Source: Corynebacterium sp.
GTDB lineage: Bacteria; Actinomycetota; Actinomycetes; Mycobacteriales; Mycobacteriaceae
Direction of reading: 5' to 3'
Assembly: GCA_030531005.1 (NCBI GenBank)
Contig: JAUMTW010000001.1
Coordinates: forward strand, 265,227 to 329,226
Length of the DNA: 64,000 nt
A model generated the notes under the pieces. That model was not told where the DNA came from. It was given only the letters and a program-made list of their open reading frames with translations, and ran no database searches. Below are positions 1-7,555 of the stretch, piece by piece. Positions within the stretch are counted from its first letter, which is position 1, and each line of letters begins with the position of its first letter. Both the position numbers and the translations under genes were made by a program.

Positions 1-422
1 TTGCCGCTGGCAATGCGGTGGCACTGCAATTTGCCGGAAAGTTGGCGGATACTATTGGGCGCAAGCCGCTGATTGTCTCCGGTCTGTTGCTTAATGGGCT
101 TGCTACCGGTGTCTTTGGTTTTAGCTCGCAGCTGTGGCTATTCTTGGTTGCTTCTGTGGTGGCGGGCTTTGGTGCTGGTTTGTTTAATCCAGCTCAGCAA
201 GCAGTGCTCGGGGATGTTGTTGGCACGCAACGTAGCGGGGGTAAAGTGCTGGCGAATTTTCAAATGGCGCAAGATTTTGGAGCTATCCTATCTCCAATTC
301 TGTTAGGATTTGTCGCAGAGGCATGGGGGTTTGCGCAGGCGTATCTCATGTGTGGGGTGCTCACTGTTGTTGCGGGCCTGTTCTGGTTAGCAGGGCGAGA
401 AACGCTGCAGCCAGGCGAGTAG
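1..422 (+). CDS. MFS transporter, C-terminal part (truncated by window edge)
   Basis: This is the 3' end of a gene that begins before the window; the reading frame is open from base 3. About 139 residues are visible. They start just before a major-facilitator motif A (GKLADTIGRKP), the basic loop that in the C-terminal half lies between TM8 and TM9. Four hydrophobic segments follow, then a short polar tail ending ETLQPGE. The protein should be an inner-membrane secondary transporter; the substrate cannot be read from this fragment. The next gene, galM, is on the same strand but about 590 bases away behind its own promoter, so cotranscription is unlikely. Family assignment is solid, specificity unknown. 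Confidence 0.8.
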   Translation, partial: AAGNAVALQFAGKLADTIGRKPLIVSGLLLNGLATGVFGFSSQLWLFLVASVVAGFGAGLFNPAQQAVLGDVVGTQRSGGKVLANFQMAQDFGAILSPILLGFVAEAWGFAQAYLMCGVLTVVAGLFWLAGRETLQPGE

Positions 423-485
423 CAAATGTGATCTTCGTCGTATTTCTTCGCAATGGGAGAGTCATATGAGGGAATTTTTACGGAG

Positions 486-824
486 TTTTTTGCATGCAAA
501 AAAGCTGAGCAATGTGCACAGCTAATGTCGACGGAGAGCTAAAAACTTAGATGCAGATGTGCAAATGTTGCATGTCTACTAGGGGCTATTTTACTTTTTC
601 TTTAGTGTTTGATTGCATCTAGCTGCACTTATGCAGCAATTATTATTTCACCTCTATGCTCAAGGCTGCGTGCAAGTTTGTGTGAAAAAATCTAGAAACT
701 CTAATATGCATAAAATTGTACATTGTTTTCCGGGTGCATCGTAGGGGTGGCGTGCAGGATTAATTATGCAATTGTTTGCATATTAGTGACTTGTATCATA
801 AAAAAATGCCACGAAAAAGATGCA
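486..824. promoter_or_regulatory. Cluster of TGCA palindromes (putative multi-operator region)
   Basis: AT-rich gene-free DNA between the MFS gene and galM. TGCA occurs 16 times in 334 bases (about 1.3 expected), and once more at 915. Several copies pair into perfect inverted repeats: TTTTTTGCATGCAAAAAA at 486-503, TGCAA-ATG-TTGCA at 560-572, GCTGCA-CTTA-TGCAGC at 622-637 and TATGCAA-TTGT-TTGCATA at 765-782. Arms of TGCAA/TTGCA resemble operators of LacI- or GntR-type regulators, but the regulator is not identified. The 486-503 palindrome could also act as a terminator for the MFS gene, since it has T and A tracts on its two sides. Functional role is inference. Confidence 0.5.
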
Positions 825-843
825 CCCTTTTAGGGGTGGGCTG

Positions 844-872
844 TTGACGGTTCATAGGGGGGTTTTTAACGT
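844..872 (+). promoter_or_regulatory. Putative galM promoter
   Basis: TTGACG (844-849) and TAACGT (867-872) are separated by 17 bases, a good fit to a housekeeping sigma-factor promoter in corynebacteria (-10 TANNNT). A 14-bp palindrome, CAGTCG-GA-CGACTG, lies downstream at 917-930 in the 5' leader and could be an operator. Prediction from sequence only. Confidence 0.4.
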
Positions 873-1009
873 GGGAATTGGAAGCGGTAAGAGGGCGGTG
901 ACAAGAAACGAGTTTGCAGTCGGACGACTGTCGACTTGGCGTTCTTCCTTTTCAGAACCAGTTTTCCGTATGAGCTTCCCCTAGGGATTACGCGAAAGGG
1001 TGAAAAAAT

Positions 1010-2098
1010 ATGACTATCGACCACGAAAAAGACAGCACTGGTGCAGGCTTCGAAAATGTTAGAGGCTCCGCATTGAGGCAGGGTAGGGATGCAGGAACCC
1101 GTACCCGGGGAATGTACGTGGACACTATGCCACAACGCGGTGTCAGCCGCCCAGAGCAAGAAAATATTTTAAAGCGCGAAGCTCGCAAGATTGCTGAAGG
1201 TATGGCAAGCGCCGAGTATATCGACTTGCGCTATGGCGATTATGCCGCAAGTATTTGCACTTTTGGCGCAGCGCTTCGATTGCTTGAATATCGGGGGAAG
1301 TCCCTGGTGGAATCCTTCCCCGTAGGGCAACCTCCACCATTGCAGTGCGGCGTAGTCTTGGCGCCGTGGCCAAACCGCATTGCTGACGGCAAATTTGATT
1401 TCCAAGGCCAGGAATATCAATTGGAAATTAATGAGCCGGAACGTAATAACGCACTCCATGGCATGGTACACAACAAAAATTGGAGGGTGGTTGCTAGTGA
1501 TTCGCATGCAGCTGTGTTGACCACCAATGTGCCGCCTACTGAACACTGGCCTTGGCCATTGGAGCTTGCGGTAACGTTCAATTTAGATAGTGACGGTATG
1601 CACATCACAATGCGTGCTACCAGTGATGCTGAATGTGCGCCCTTTGCCTGCGGCTGGCACATGTACCTCAATCCACAAGATGGTGATCTTGGTGCTGCGA
1701 AGCTACAAATTAATGTGCGCAAGCAGCTGCCACTGGATCGGGTTCGCAAATTGCCGAGTGGTCCTGCTGTTGAAAGTGAGTTGGTAGAGCAATTACAAAA
1801 AGGTCTTGAGTTAAAAGATCTGCTTTTAGATGATTGCTTCCAAGCACCTGGGGCACCGCTACACGTGAAGATGACCAGTGGCGGTAAGGGGGTGCGCATG
1901 ACATCTTCGGCAGAAATGCCGTGGGTGCAGGTTTTCACTGCAGATGAGCGTTGGGACTGCCCTTTCCCAGATGGACGCCGCGCTATCGCGGTCGAGCCAA
2001 TGTCCGCGCCGCCAAACTCGCTTCGCAGTGGAGAAGATGTCACTGAATTAAGCCGCCGTCGAGTGGCACATTTCGGCATTCGACTCCAGGCTTGTTAG
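1010..2098 (+). CDS. galM: Aldose 1-epimerase (galactose mutarotase) family protein
   Basis: Interconverts alpha and beta anomers of galactose or a related aldose, feeding galactokinase. The family core starts near residue 65 (MASAEYIDLRYGDYAAS). It contains the substrate-binding His block NALHGMVHNKNW, the GWHMYL block that matches the usual GWHPYF region, and a C-terminal VEPMSAPPNS segment carrying the expected catalytic Glu. At 362 codons from base 1010 the protein is longer than usual: the first 64 residues are polar, low in structure and resemble no domain I know. AAAGGG lies 9 bases before ATG 1010. The alternative ATG at 1202 follows GAAGGT and would give a normal-length enzyme. Linkage to galT and galK supports the role. 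Confidence 0.75.
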   Translation: MTIDHEKDSTGAGFENVRGSALRQGRDAGTRTRGMYVDTMPQRGVSRPEQENILKREARKIAEGMASAEYIDLRYGDYAASICTFGAALRLLEYRGKSLVESFPVGQPPPLQCGVVLAPWPNRIADGKFDFQGQEYQLEINEPERNNALHGMVHNKNWRVVASDSHAAVLTTNVPPTEHWPWPLELAVTFNLDSDGMHITMRATSDAECAPFACGWHMYLNPQDGDLGAAKLQINVRKQLPLDRVRKLPSGPAVESELVEQLQKGLELKDLLLDDCFQAPGAPLHVKMTSGGKGVRMTSSAEMPWVQVFTADERWDCPFPDGRRAIAVEPMSAPPNSLRSGEDVTELSRRRVAHFGIRLQAC

Positions 2099-2304
2099 GC
2101 AGCGTGGTAAGTGCAGTCGCATGGCTAGCGATGCTATCGATGCTCACGTGAGGCTGTTGCGAGATGTCGTGAACTAAAGCGCCGTGGGTGCCGTGAATAT
2201 TTTGGGGCCGGCTCCTTGGAGTGTCCGCACTTCTAGGGGCAGGCCCTTTTTGCGGCTCTGTGGACCTGAGAGCAAGGCTGATGATGGTGGCGGTGCGATT
2301 GAAA

Positions 2305-2320
2305 TGTGAAAAAGTTCACC
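2305..2320. promoter_or_regulatory. GlxR/CRP-like binding site upstream of symporter
   Basis: TGTGAAAAAGTTCACC matches the corynebacterial cAMP-receptor-like GlxR consensus TGTGA-N6-TCACA at 9 of 10 fixed positions. It lies about 620 bases before the galactose-region symporter, in an 838-base stretch with no convincing gene (2099-2936). The same stretch has ACAGTGT at 2415, 2432 and 2441 and the reverse ACACTGT near 2350. A possible -10 element, CATAAT, is at 2785-2790. GlxR control of sugar genes is established in C. glutamicum; use of this site is inference. Confidence 0.4.
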
Positions 2321-2936
2321 AAAAGTAACTTGTGAAAGTCCTGCGCCACACACTGTAGATGTCCGACAATGGTATAGGAAATGGTGTGCAAAGCGCCACG
2401 ATTCCAAGATCGCACAGTGTTGATGGTGTGGACAGTGTGGACAGTGTCGCACGAGGCGCTACTTGTACAAGGTGGCAACGCAACACGCACTGGTGCGCTA
2501 GGAATATACTTTGGGGAGGTATTAAATTGTGAGGGGAAACGCCAGCTAGATCCGGGTAGTAGAGCACTCAACTGCTCCAGAATGTCAACAGGTGCCGTCG
2601 CGAGCTATGAAACCGGTTGCGTAGGCGGTTGGCACAAAGGGGAGCCGAAAATCTGAATATGGTATGTGCAATGCAGTTTGGCATGTAACAGCATGTCAAT
2701 GATGAAGGCGTGCACTATTCCACGCAAACGATTGTAGAACTTTCCTTGGCATCAGCAAGCAAGAACGGGTGCGGCTAAACGGGGCATAATGCTCTGACAG
2801 CGGACCACATTCAACGATCGGGTATGCGAATCCCAATGGAATTTTCTTTCCAAAGCGAAGAACACTTTGCGCACCTTGATTTCGAAATCACTGATTTCGG
2901 ACCCTTTGTCTTCGAGAGCATTGAAGGAAAGAGATT

Positions 2937-4586
2937 ATGGAAAGTGCACTGAGACTTGATGCCAGTTGGGTCGACTACCTCCTGGTAGCACTCTATTTCG
3001 TTTTTGTATTGGGGATCGGCTGGGCAGCGAAAGCCCGCGTATCCTCCTCAATCGACTTCTTCCTATCGGGCCGTGGGCTTCCCGCCTGGGTAACAGGCCT
3101 AGCGTTTATTTCTGCAAACCTTGGTGCGGTGGAGATTATCGGTATGTCTGCCAATGGTGTGGAGTATGGCTTCCAAACCATGCACTACTTTTGGATTGGT
3201 GCCGTACCTGCCATGGTCTTCTTGGGTATTGTGATGATGCCCTTTTACTATGGCTCTCGCGTTCGCAGCGTGCCAGAGTTCATGCTCAAGCGTTTCGGAC
3301 CAGGTGCGCACCTGGTAAATGCAATCTCCTTCGCGCTCGCCCAGCTCTTGATTGCGGGTGTAAACCTCTTCCTGCTGGCAACGATCGTGAACGCTTTGCT
3401 GGGATGGGACTTATGGATCACCTTGATTGTGGCCGCAGTCATCGTGCTGTCGTACATCACTCTCGGTGGTTTGTCTGCAGCCATTTACAATGAGGTACTG
3501 CAATTCTTCGTTATCATTGCAGCACTTGCCCCATTGACGATTATTGGTATGAACCGCGTTGGTGGCTGGAGTGGCCTCAAAGACCGCGTCGCTGATGAAT
3601 CTCACTTCCACACCTGGCCTGGCACTGATCTTTCTGGCTTCGATAGCCCAGTATGGTCGGTCATCGGCATTACCTTCGGCCTCGGCTTCGTGCTTTCCTT
3701 TGGTTACTGGACCACGAACTTCGTAGAGGTCCAGCGTGCCATGGCCTCAGAATCCTTATCCGCGGCGCGTAAGACTCCTATCATTGGGGCTTTCCCGAAG
3801 ATGTTCATCCCATTCCTGGTGGTTCTACCTGGTATGGTCGCATCGGTCATTGTCGCGGAATTCATGGGGAACAACCCAGAGGCCAAACCCAATGAAGCAG
3901 TATTGCTGCTGATGCGTGATATCTTGCCCAATGGCCTCCTCGGCGTAGCAATCGCCGGTCTGCTGGCCTCCTTCATGGCCGGTATGGCTGCGAATATTTC
4001 CGCCTTCAATACCGTGATGAGCTACGACATCTGGCAAACCTACGTGGTCAAAGACCGAGACGACGACTACTATCTGCGCTTCGGGCGCTGGGCTACCGTC
4101 GGTGCTACCTTCATCGCAGTCTTCACCGCCTTGTTGGCCCAGAACTTTGGCAATGTCATGGATTACCTGCAAACACTCTTCGGGTTCTTCAACGCCCCGC
4201 TGTTTGCCACCTTTATTCTTGGTATGTTCTGGAAGCGCATGACCCCGGCAGCAGGTTGGTCCGGCTTGGTTGCCGGTACCGCAGCGGCAGTATGCTTCTG
4301 GCTGCTCTCGCTTGGTGAGGCCCCGTTAGTAACCTTGTCTGGCCAGGGTACTGCATTTGTCGCCGCCGGTCTTGCATTTACCGTTGACATTCTGGTCTCG
4401 GTTTGTGTCTCCAGCTTCACTCAGCCAAAGCCAGATGAACAATTGGTCGGTTTCGTTCGGTCCGTAACTCCAAAGGAATCGCTGGTAGATGCCTCTGAAG
4501 CCGCTTTACCGTGGTATCAGCGCACGGTGCCACTAGGGGTCCTCTGCATGGTTTTGGTGGTGGCATTGAATATTATCTTCGCCTAA
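2937..4586 (+). CDS. Sodium:solute symporter (SSS family), probable galactose/sugar uptake
   Basis: Polytopic inner-membrane transporter of the solute:sodium symporter family, 549 residues. About 14 hydrophobic segments are visible, starting with WVDYLLVALYFVFVLGIGWA. The following block SSIDFFLSGRGLPAWVTGLAF is typical of the first two helices of SSS proteins, and the ANLGAVEIIGMSANG segment lies in the expected unwound TM1/TM2 region. GGAAAGAG lies 8 bases before the ATG. It precedes a small membrane protein, galT and galK in the same direction, so the likely substrate is galactose or a galactoside moved with Na+. That substrate is inferred only from context; other SSS members carry proline, pantothenate or glucose. 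Confidence 0.85.
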   Translation: MESALRLDASWVDYLLVALYFVFVLGIGWAAKARVSSSIDFFLSGRGLPAWVTGLAFISANLGAVEIIGMSANGVEYGFQTMHYFWIGAVPAMVFLGIVMMPFYYGSRVRSVPEFMLKRFGPGAHLVNAISFALAQLLIAGVNLFLLATIVNALLGWDLWITLIVAAVIVLSYITLGGLSAAIYNEVLQFFVIIAALAPLTIIGMNRVGGWSGLKDRVADESHFHTWPGTDLSGFDSPVWSVIGITFGLGFVLSFGYWTTNFVEVQRAMASESLSAARKTPIIGAFPKMFIPFLVVLPGMVASVIVAEFMGNNPEAKPNEAVLLLMRDILPNGLLGVAIAGLLASFMAGMAANISAFNTVMSYDIWQTYVVKDRDDDYYLRFGRWATVGATFIAVFTALLAQNFGNVMDYLQTLFGFFNAPLFATFILGMFWKRMTPAAGWSGLVAGTAAAVCFWLLSLGEAPLVTLSGQGTAFVAAGLAFTVDILVSVCVSSFTQPKPDEQLVGFVRSVTPKESLVDASEAALPWYQRTVPLGVLCMVLVVALNIIFA

Positions 4587-4736
4587 AAACTCGCAGGACT
4601 GGCCGGACGGCAGTTGCACCTGTTGTCTGGACGGTAGGCCCTAGAAAAACGAATCCCAGCAAGTCTTGGTGTGAATGCCTAACAACACCAATGAAGGGCG
4701 AAATGGGAAGATGTATACACGAAGGAATTGAACATC

Positions 4737-5015
4737 ATGGCACAGCACAACAATGCTCCAACTCAGCCGCAGGCGAATGAAACCCACGTTGCGGGAGCCT
4801 TTGACATCCGCAATTTCATCGGCGTGCTCATCGGTATTTACGGCATCATTTTGCTCGGCTGTGGCTTTTTCGGTGATACCCCAGCAGACAGCCTAAAACA
4901 GTCGAGTGATAACCTCTGGGCCGGCGGCATCATGACGCTAGCAGGCATCTGTTTTATCCTCTGGGCCAAGCTCCGCCCAGTGGTAATCGATCAAGAGGCG
5001 AAGGATAAGGAGTAA
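4737..5015 (+). CDS. Small two-helix membrane protein of the galactose cluster
   Basis: A 92-residue protein with a polar N-terminus of about 25 residues, then two hydrophobic helices (roughly residues 30-48 and 64-80) and a charged tail ending IDQEAKDKE. I chose ATG 4737 because AAGGA at 4722-4726 sits 10 bases upstream; a TTG at 4728 is a poorer alternative. It lies between the SSS symporter and galT, and its stop is only 3 bases from the galT ATG, so translation is probably coupled. I do not recognise a family. The position suggests an accessory subunit or stabiliser of the symporter, by analogy with small partners of other SSS carriers. That role is inference. Confidence 0.65.
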   Translation: MAQHNNAPTQPQANETHVAGAFDIRNFIGVLIGIYGIILLGCGFFGDTPADSLKQSSDNLWAGGIMTLAGICFILWAKLRPVVIDQEAKDKE

Positions 5016-5018
5016 ATT

Positions 5019-6146
5019 ATGGGATGCGAGAAGCAAGAGCCGCAACCGATGCGCGCCACACTAGCTGATGGACGCGATATCTTGTACTTCGATGATGTGG
5101 GGAGCGAACATCCAGAGCGAGTCCTCGAAGACCCGCGCGAGCTACCCGCCCAGCATCCAACTTCAGAGATTCGCAAAGATCCACTCACCGGTGAGTGGGT
5201 AGCCTATGCCACCCATCGGATGGACCGCACTTTCATGCCTCCGGCCAACGAAAACCCGCTCGCCCCTTCCCAGGAAGGGCAGCTACCAACCGAAGTTCCC
5301 TCGCCAGACTATGACGTGGTCGTCTTTGAAAATCGCTTCCCGTCCTTTTCCACGCGCATCGACACCACCGGTTGGAACTGCTATGCAGACGCTGCAGAAC
5401 TCGTACCGCGGCTTCCGGCCCAAGCCCGTTGCGAAGTGGTGTGTTTTAGCCCAGATCCGAATCTTTCCTTTGCGGATCTCTCCCTTGGACGCATCCACAC
5501 CATCATTCAGGCCTGGGCACACCGCACCGCTGAACTATCTTTAATCCCCGGTGTAAAGCAAGTATTTCCATTTGAAAATCGCGGCGAGGAAATCGGGGTG
5601 ACCTTGCAGCACCCGCATGGTCAGATCTACAGTTATCCCTTCTTAACCCCGCGTGCGGCAACCATTGTGCGTCAAGCCAAAGCTGCCGAAGAGCAGGGAC
5701 ACGATCTTTTCGAAAATGTCCTGGCCATGGAAACAACAGGTGAACGCTTGATCATGGACGGCAAGCACTTTGTCGTCTTCGTGCCAGCGGCAGCTAAGTG
5801 GCCGGTTGAGGTTATGGTGATGCCAAAAGTCGCCCGCGGCGATTTGAGTGAGTTGTGTATTAGTGAAAAAGCTGAACTCGCCGGCATTCTCAAGCAACTC
5901 TATGGGGCTTTTGATCGCTTCTTCCCAGGCATAGAGCGCACCCCATATATTGCAGCGTGGAACCAAGCCCCAGTTGATCCTCAACTGCGCAAATACGGGC
6001 GTCTGCATTTGCAAATGTTCTCCCTGATGCGCTCCCCACACCGCATGAAATATCTCGCCAGCTCTGAATCGGCTCAGGGGGTATGGATTAACGACACCAC
6101 TCCGGAAACGATCGCCGCTCGCTTCCGCGAAATTTGGAAAGGATAA
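5019..6146 (+). CDS. galT: Galactose-1-phosphate uridylyltransferase
   Basis: Leloir-pathway enzyme that transfers UMP between UDP-glucose and galactose 1-phosphate through a uridylyl-histidine intermediate. The HIT-superfamily active-site motif HPHGQ is present (within LQHPHGQIYSYPF, about residue 190), preceded by FPFENRGEEIGVT. The N-terminal half has the typical RKDPLTGEWVAYATHR block near residue 53, and the C-terminal half ends in a second HIT-like domain with LHLQMFSLMRSPHRMKYL. Length, 375 residues, is normal. The start follows GGATAAGGAG directly after the small membrane protein. galK begins 4 bases after its stop, so both should be expressed from one message. Confidence 0.93.
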   Translation: MGCEKQEPQPMRATLADGRDILYFDDVGSEHPERVLEDPRELPAQHPTSEIRKDPLTGEWVAYATHRMDRTFMPPANENPLAPSQEGQLPTEVPSPDYDVVVFENRFPSFSTRIDTTGWNCYADAAELVPRLPAQARCEVVCFSPDPNLSFADLSLGRIHTIIQAWAHRTAELSLIPGVKQVFPFENRGEEIGVTLQHPHGQIYSYPFLTPRAATIVRQAKAAEEQGHDLFENVLAMETTGERLIMDGKHFVVFVPAAAKWPVEVMVMPKVARGDLSELCISEKAELAGILKQLYGAFDRFFPGIERTPYIAAWNQAPVDPQLRKYGRLHLQMFSLMRSPHRMKYLASSESAQGVWINDTTPETIAARFREIWKG

Positions 6147-6150
6147 GGTC

Positions 6151-7368
6151 ATGACCGAGAAGTGGTTAGAAACTCGCAGCGAAGTCATGCTTGCCCGTGA
6201 TGCCCATTTACTCTATCAAGAACATTTCGGCGGAAAACCTCAAGGAATTTGGGCTGCACCTGGCCGCGTCAACGTAATCGGTGACCACGTCGATTATGCC
6301 GGTGGCGTATGCTTGCCCTTTGCCATCGCTCAGCACACTGCAGTTGCAGCAAGTAAGCGTCGTGATAGCCTGCTGCGCATTGTTTCTCAACTCCCAGACG
6401 GCACCATTTCTACCTACAGTATCGATATCAATGAGGTTCGACCGGGGCACCCCAACCAATGGGCAGGCTATGTAGCAGGAACAATCTGGGCCATGATAGC
6501 CGCTGGGCTCATTCCAACTGTTGGCTTTGACCTTGCCATTGTCTCCGATGTTCCTTTAGGTGCGGGGCTGTCAAGCTCAGCTGCCTTAGAGTGTGCTACG
6601 GCAGTTGCGGCCTTTGATCTAGCAGGGGATGTTGAACTTGATGATGCCATGCGCCTGCGCCTGGCGACTGCTGCAATGCGCGCTGAAAATGAGGTAGTCG
6701 GCGCAGCGACCGGTGGATTAGATCAGCGCACCAGTATGTTCGGCCAACCTGGCAAGGCTCTGGCCCTGGATTTCGGTACCGGTGAGATGCGCCAAGTAGA
6801 CTTCGATTTAGCAGCGGCTGATCTAACCCTACTGATTGCAGATACAAATGCTCCGCATACTTTAAATGATGGTCATTATGCCAGCCGAAGGGGCATCATT
6901 GATGCGGTAACTGCGGGGCTGGGAGAGCCGGGACAAACCTTGCGTGATATTCCACAAGCAGAACAACGCAGTATTACTTGGGCTACCGAAAACGCCCAAG
7001 ATCCAGCGGTAGTTCAGCGTCGTGTGCGCCATGTGGTCAGCGAAACTGCACGTACCCAAAAAGCTATTGCCGCCCTGGAAGAAAGGAATTTCGATAGCTT
7101 CAGGGCTTTGATGCAAGAAAGCCATGAGTCCTTGCGTGACGACTACGAAGTCGTGACTCCAGAACTAGAATCGGTGTTTAACGCAGCCGGCAAATATGGG
7201 GCGCGTATGACAGGCGGCGGATTTGGTGGTAGTATGATAGTGCTCTTGCCTACAAGTGAAGTATCGGCAGTGGCGCATCGCATTACGCAAGCTGCCGCTG
7301 CTCAAGAATTCCCACAACCGCAATTATTGGTAGCCCAACCCGGACCGGGTGCGCGGCGCTTACAATAA
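6151..7368 (+). CDS. galK: Galactokinase
   Basis: Phosphorylates galactose to galactose 1-phosphate with ATP, the first committed Leloir step in the cytoplasm. GHMP-kinase signatures are all visible. The galactokinase signature appears as GRVNVIGDHVDYAGG (near residue 38) with the usual E-H-T replaced by D-H-V. The ATP-binding loop is VPLGAGLSSSAALECA (near residue 132), and the C-terminal GGGFGGSMIVLL glycine motif is near residue 352. At 405 residues the length is as expected. GGATAAGG precedes the ATG by a few bases. It is the last gene of the galactose cluster; about 187 bases without a gene separate it from deaD. Confidence 0.93.
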   Translation: MTEKWLETRSEVMLARDAHLLYQEHFGGKPQGIWAAPGRVNVIGDHVDYAGGVCLPFAIAQHTAVAASKRRDSLLRIVSQLPDGTISTYSIDINEVRPGHPNQWAGYVAGTIWAMIAAGLIPTVGFDLAIVSDVPLGAGLSSSAALECATAVAAFDLAGDVELDDAMRLRLATAAMRAENEVVGAATGGLDQRTSMFGQPGKALALDFGTGEMRQVDFDLAAADLTLLIADTNAPHTLNDGHYASRRGIIDAVTAGLGEPGQTLRDIPQAEQRSITWATENAQDPAVVQRRVRHVVSETARTQKAIAALEERNFDSFRALMQESHESLRDDYEVVTPELESVFNAAGKYGARMTGGGFGGSMIVLLPTSEVSAVAHRITQAAAAQEFPQPQLLVAQPGPGARRLQ

Positions 7369-7555
7369 CTTGCTGCGTGGATGATTATTGGTAGGAGCTA
7401 TGGCCGTGAGTGGTCATAGCTCACTTTCATTACGTGCCAGTTATGGCTAGTAGGGCTAGGGCCCAAGAAGATAAGACCGAAAAATAAAAGTTTTCGGTAA
7501 CCGCGAGGTCGGAATCTCAGTGCGCTGCTGTGGAAAATGAAGATGGGATATAGCA

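Noticed and set aside
2381..2656. 91-codon plus-strand frame upstream of the symporter
   Set aside because: No ribosome site, no hydrophobic or domain pattern, unusual composition and overlap with likely regulatory repeats.
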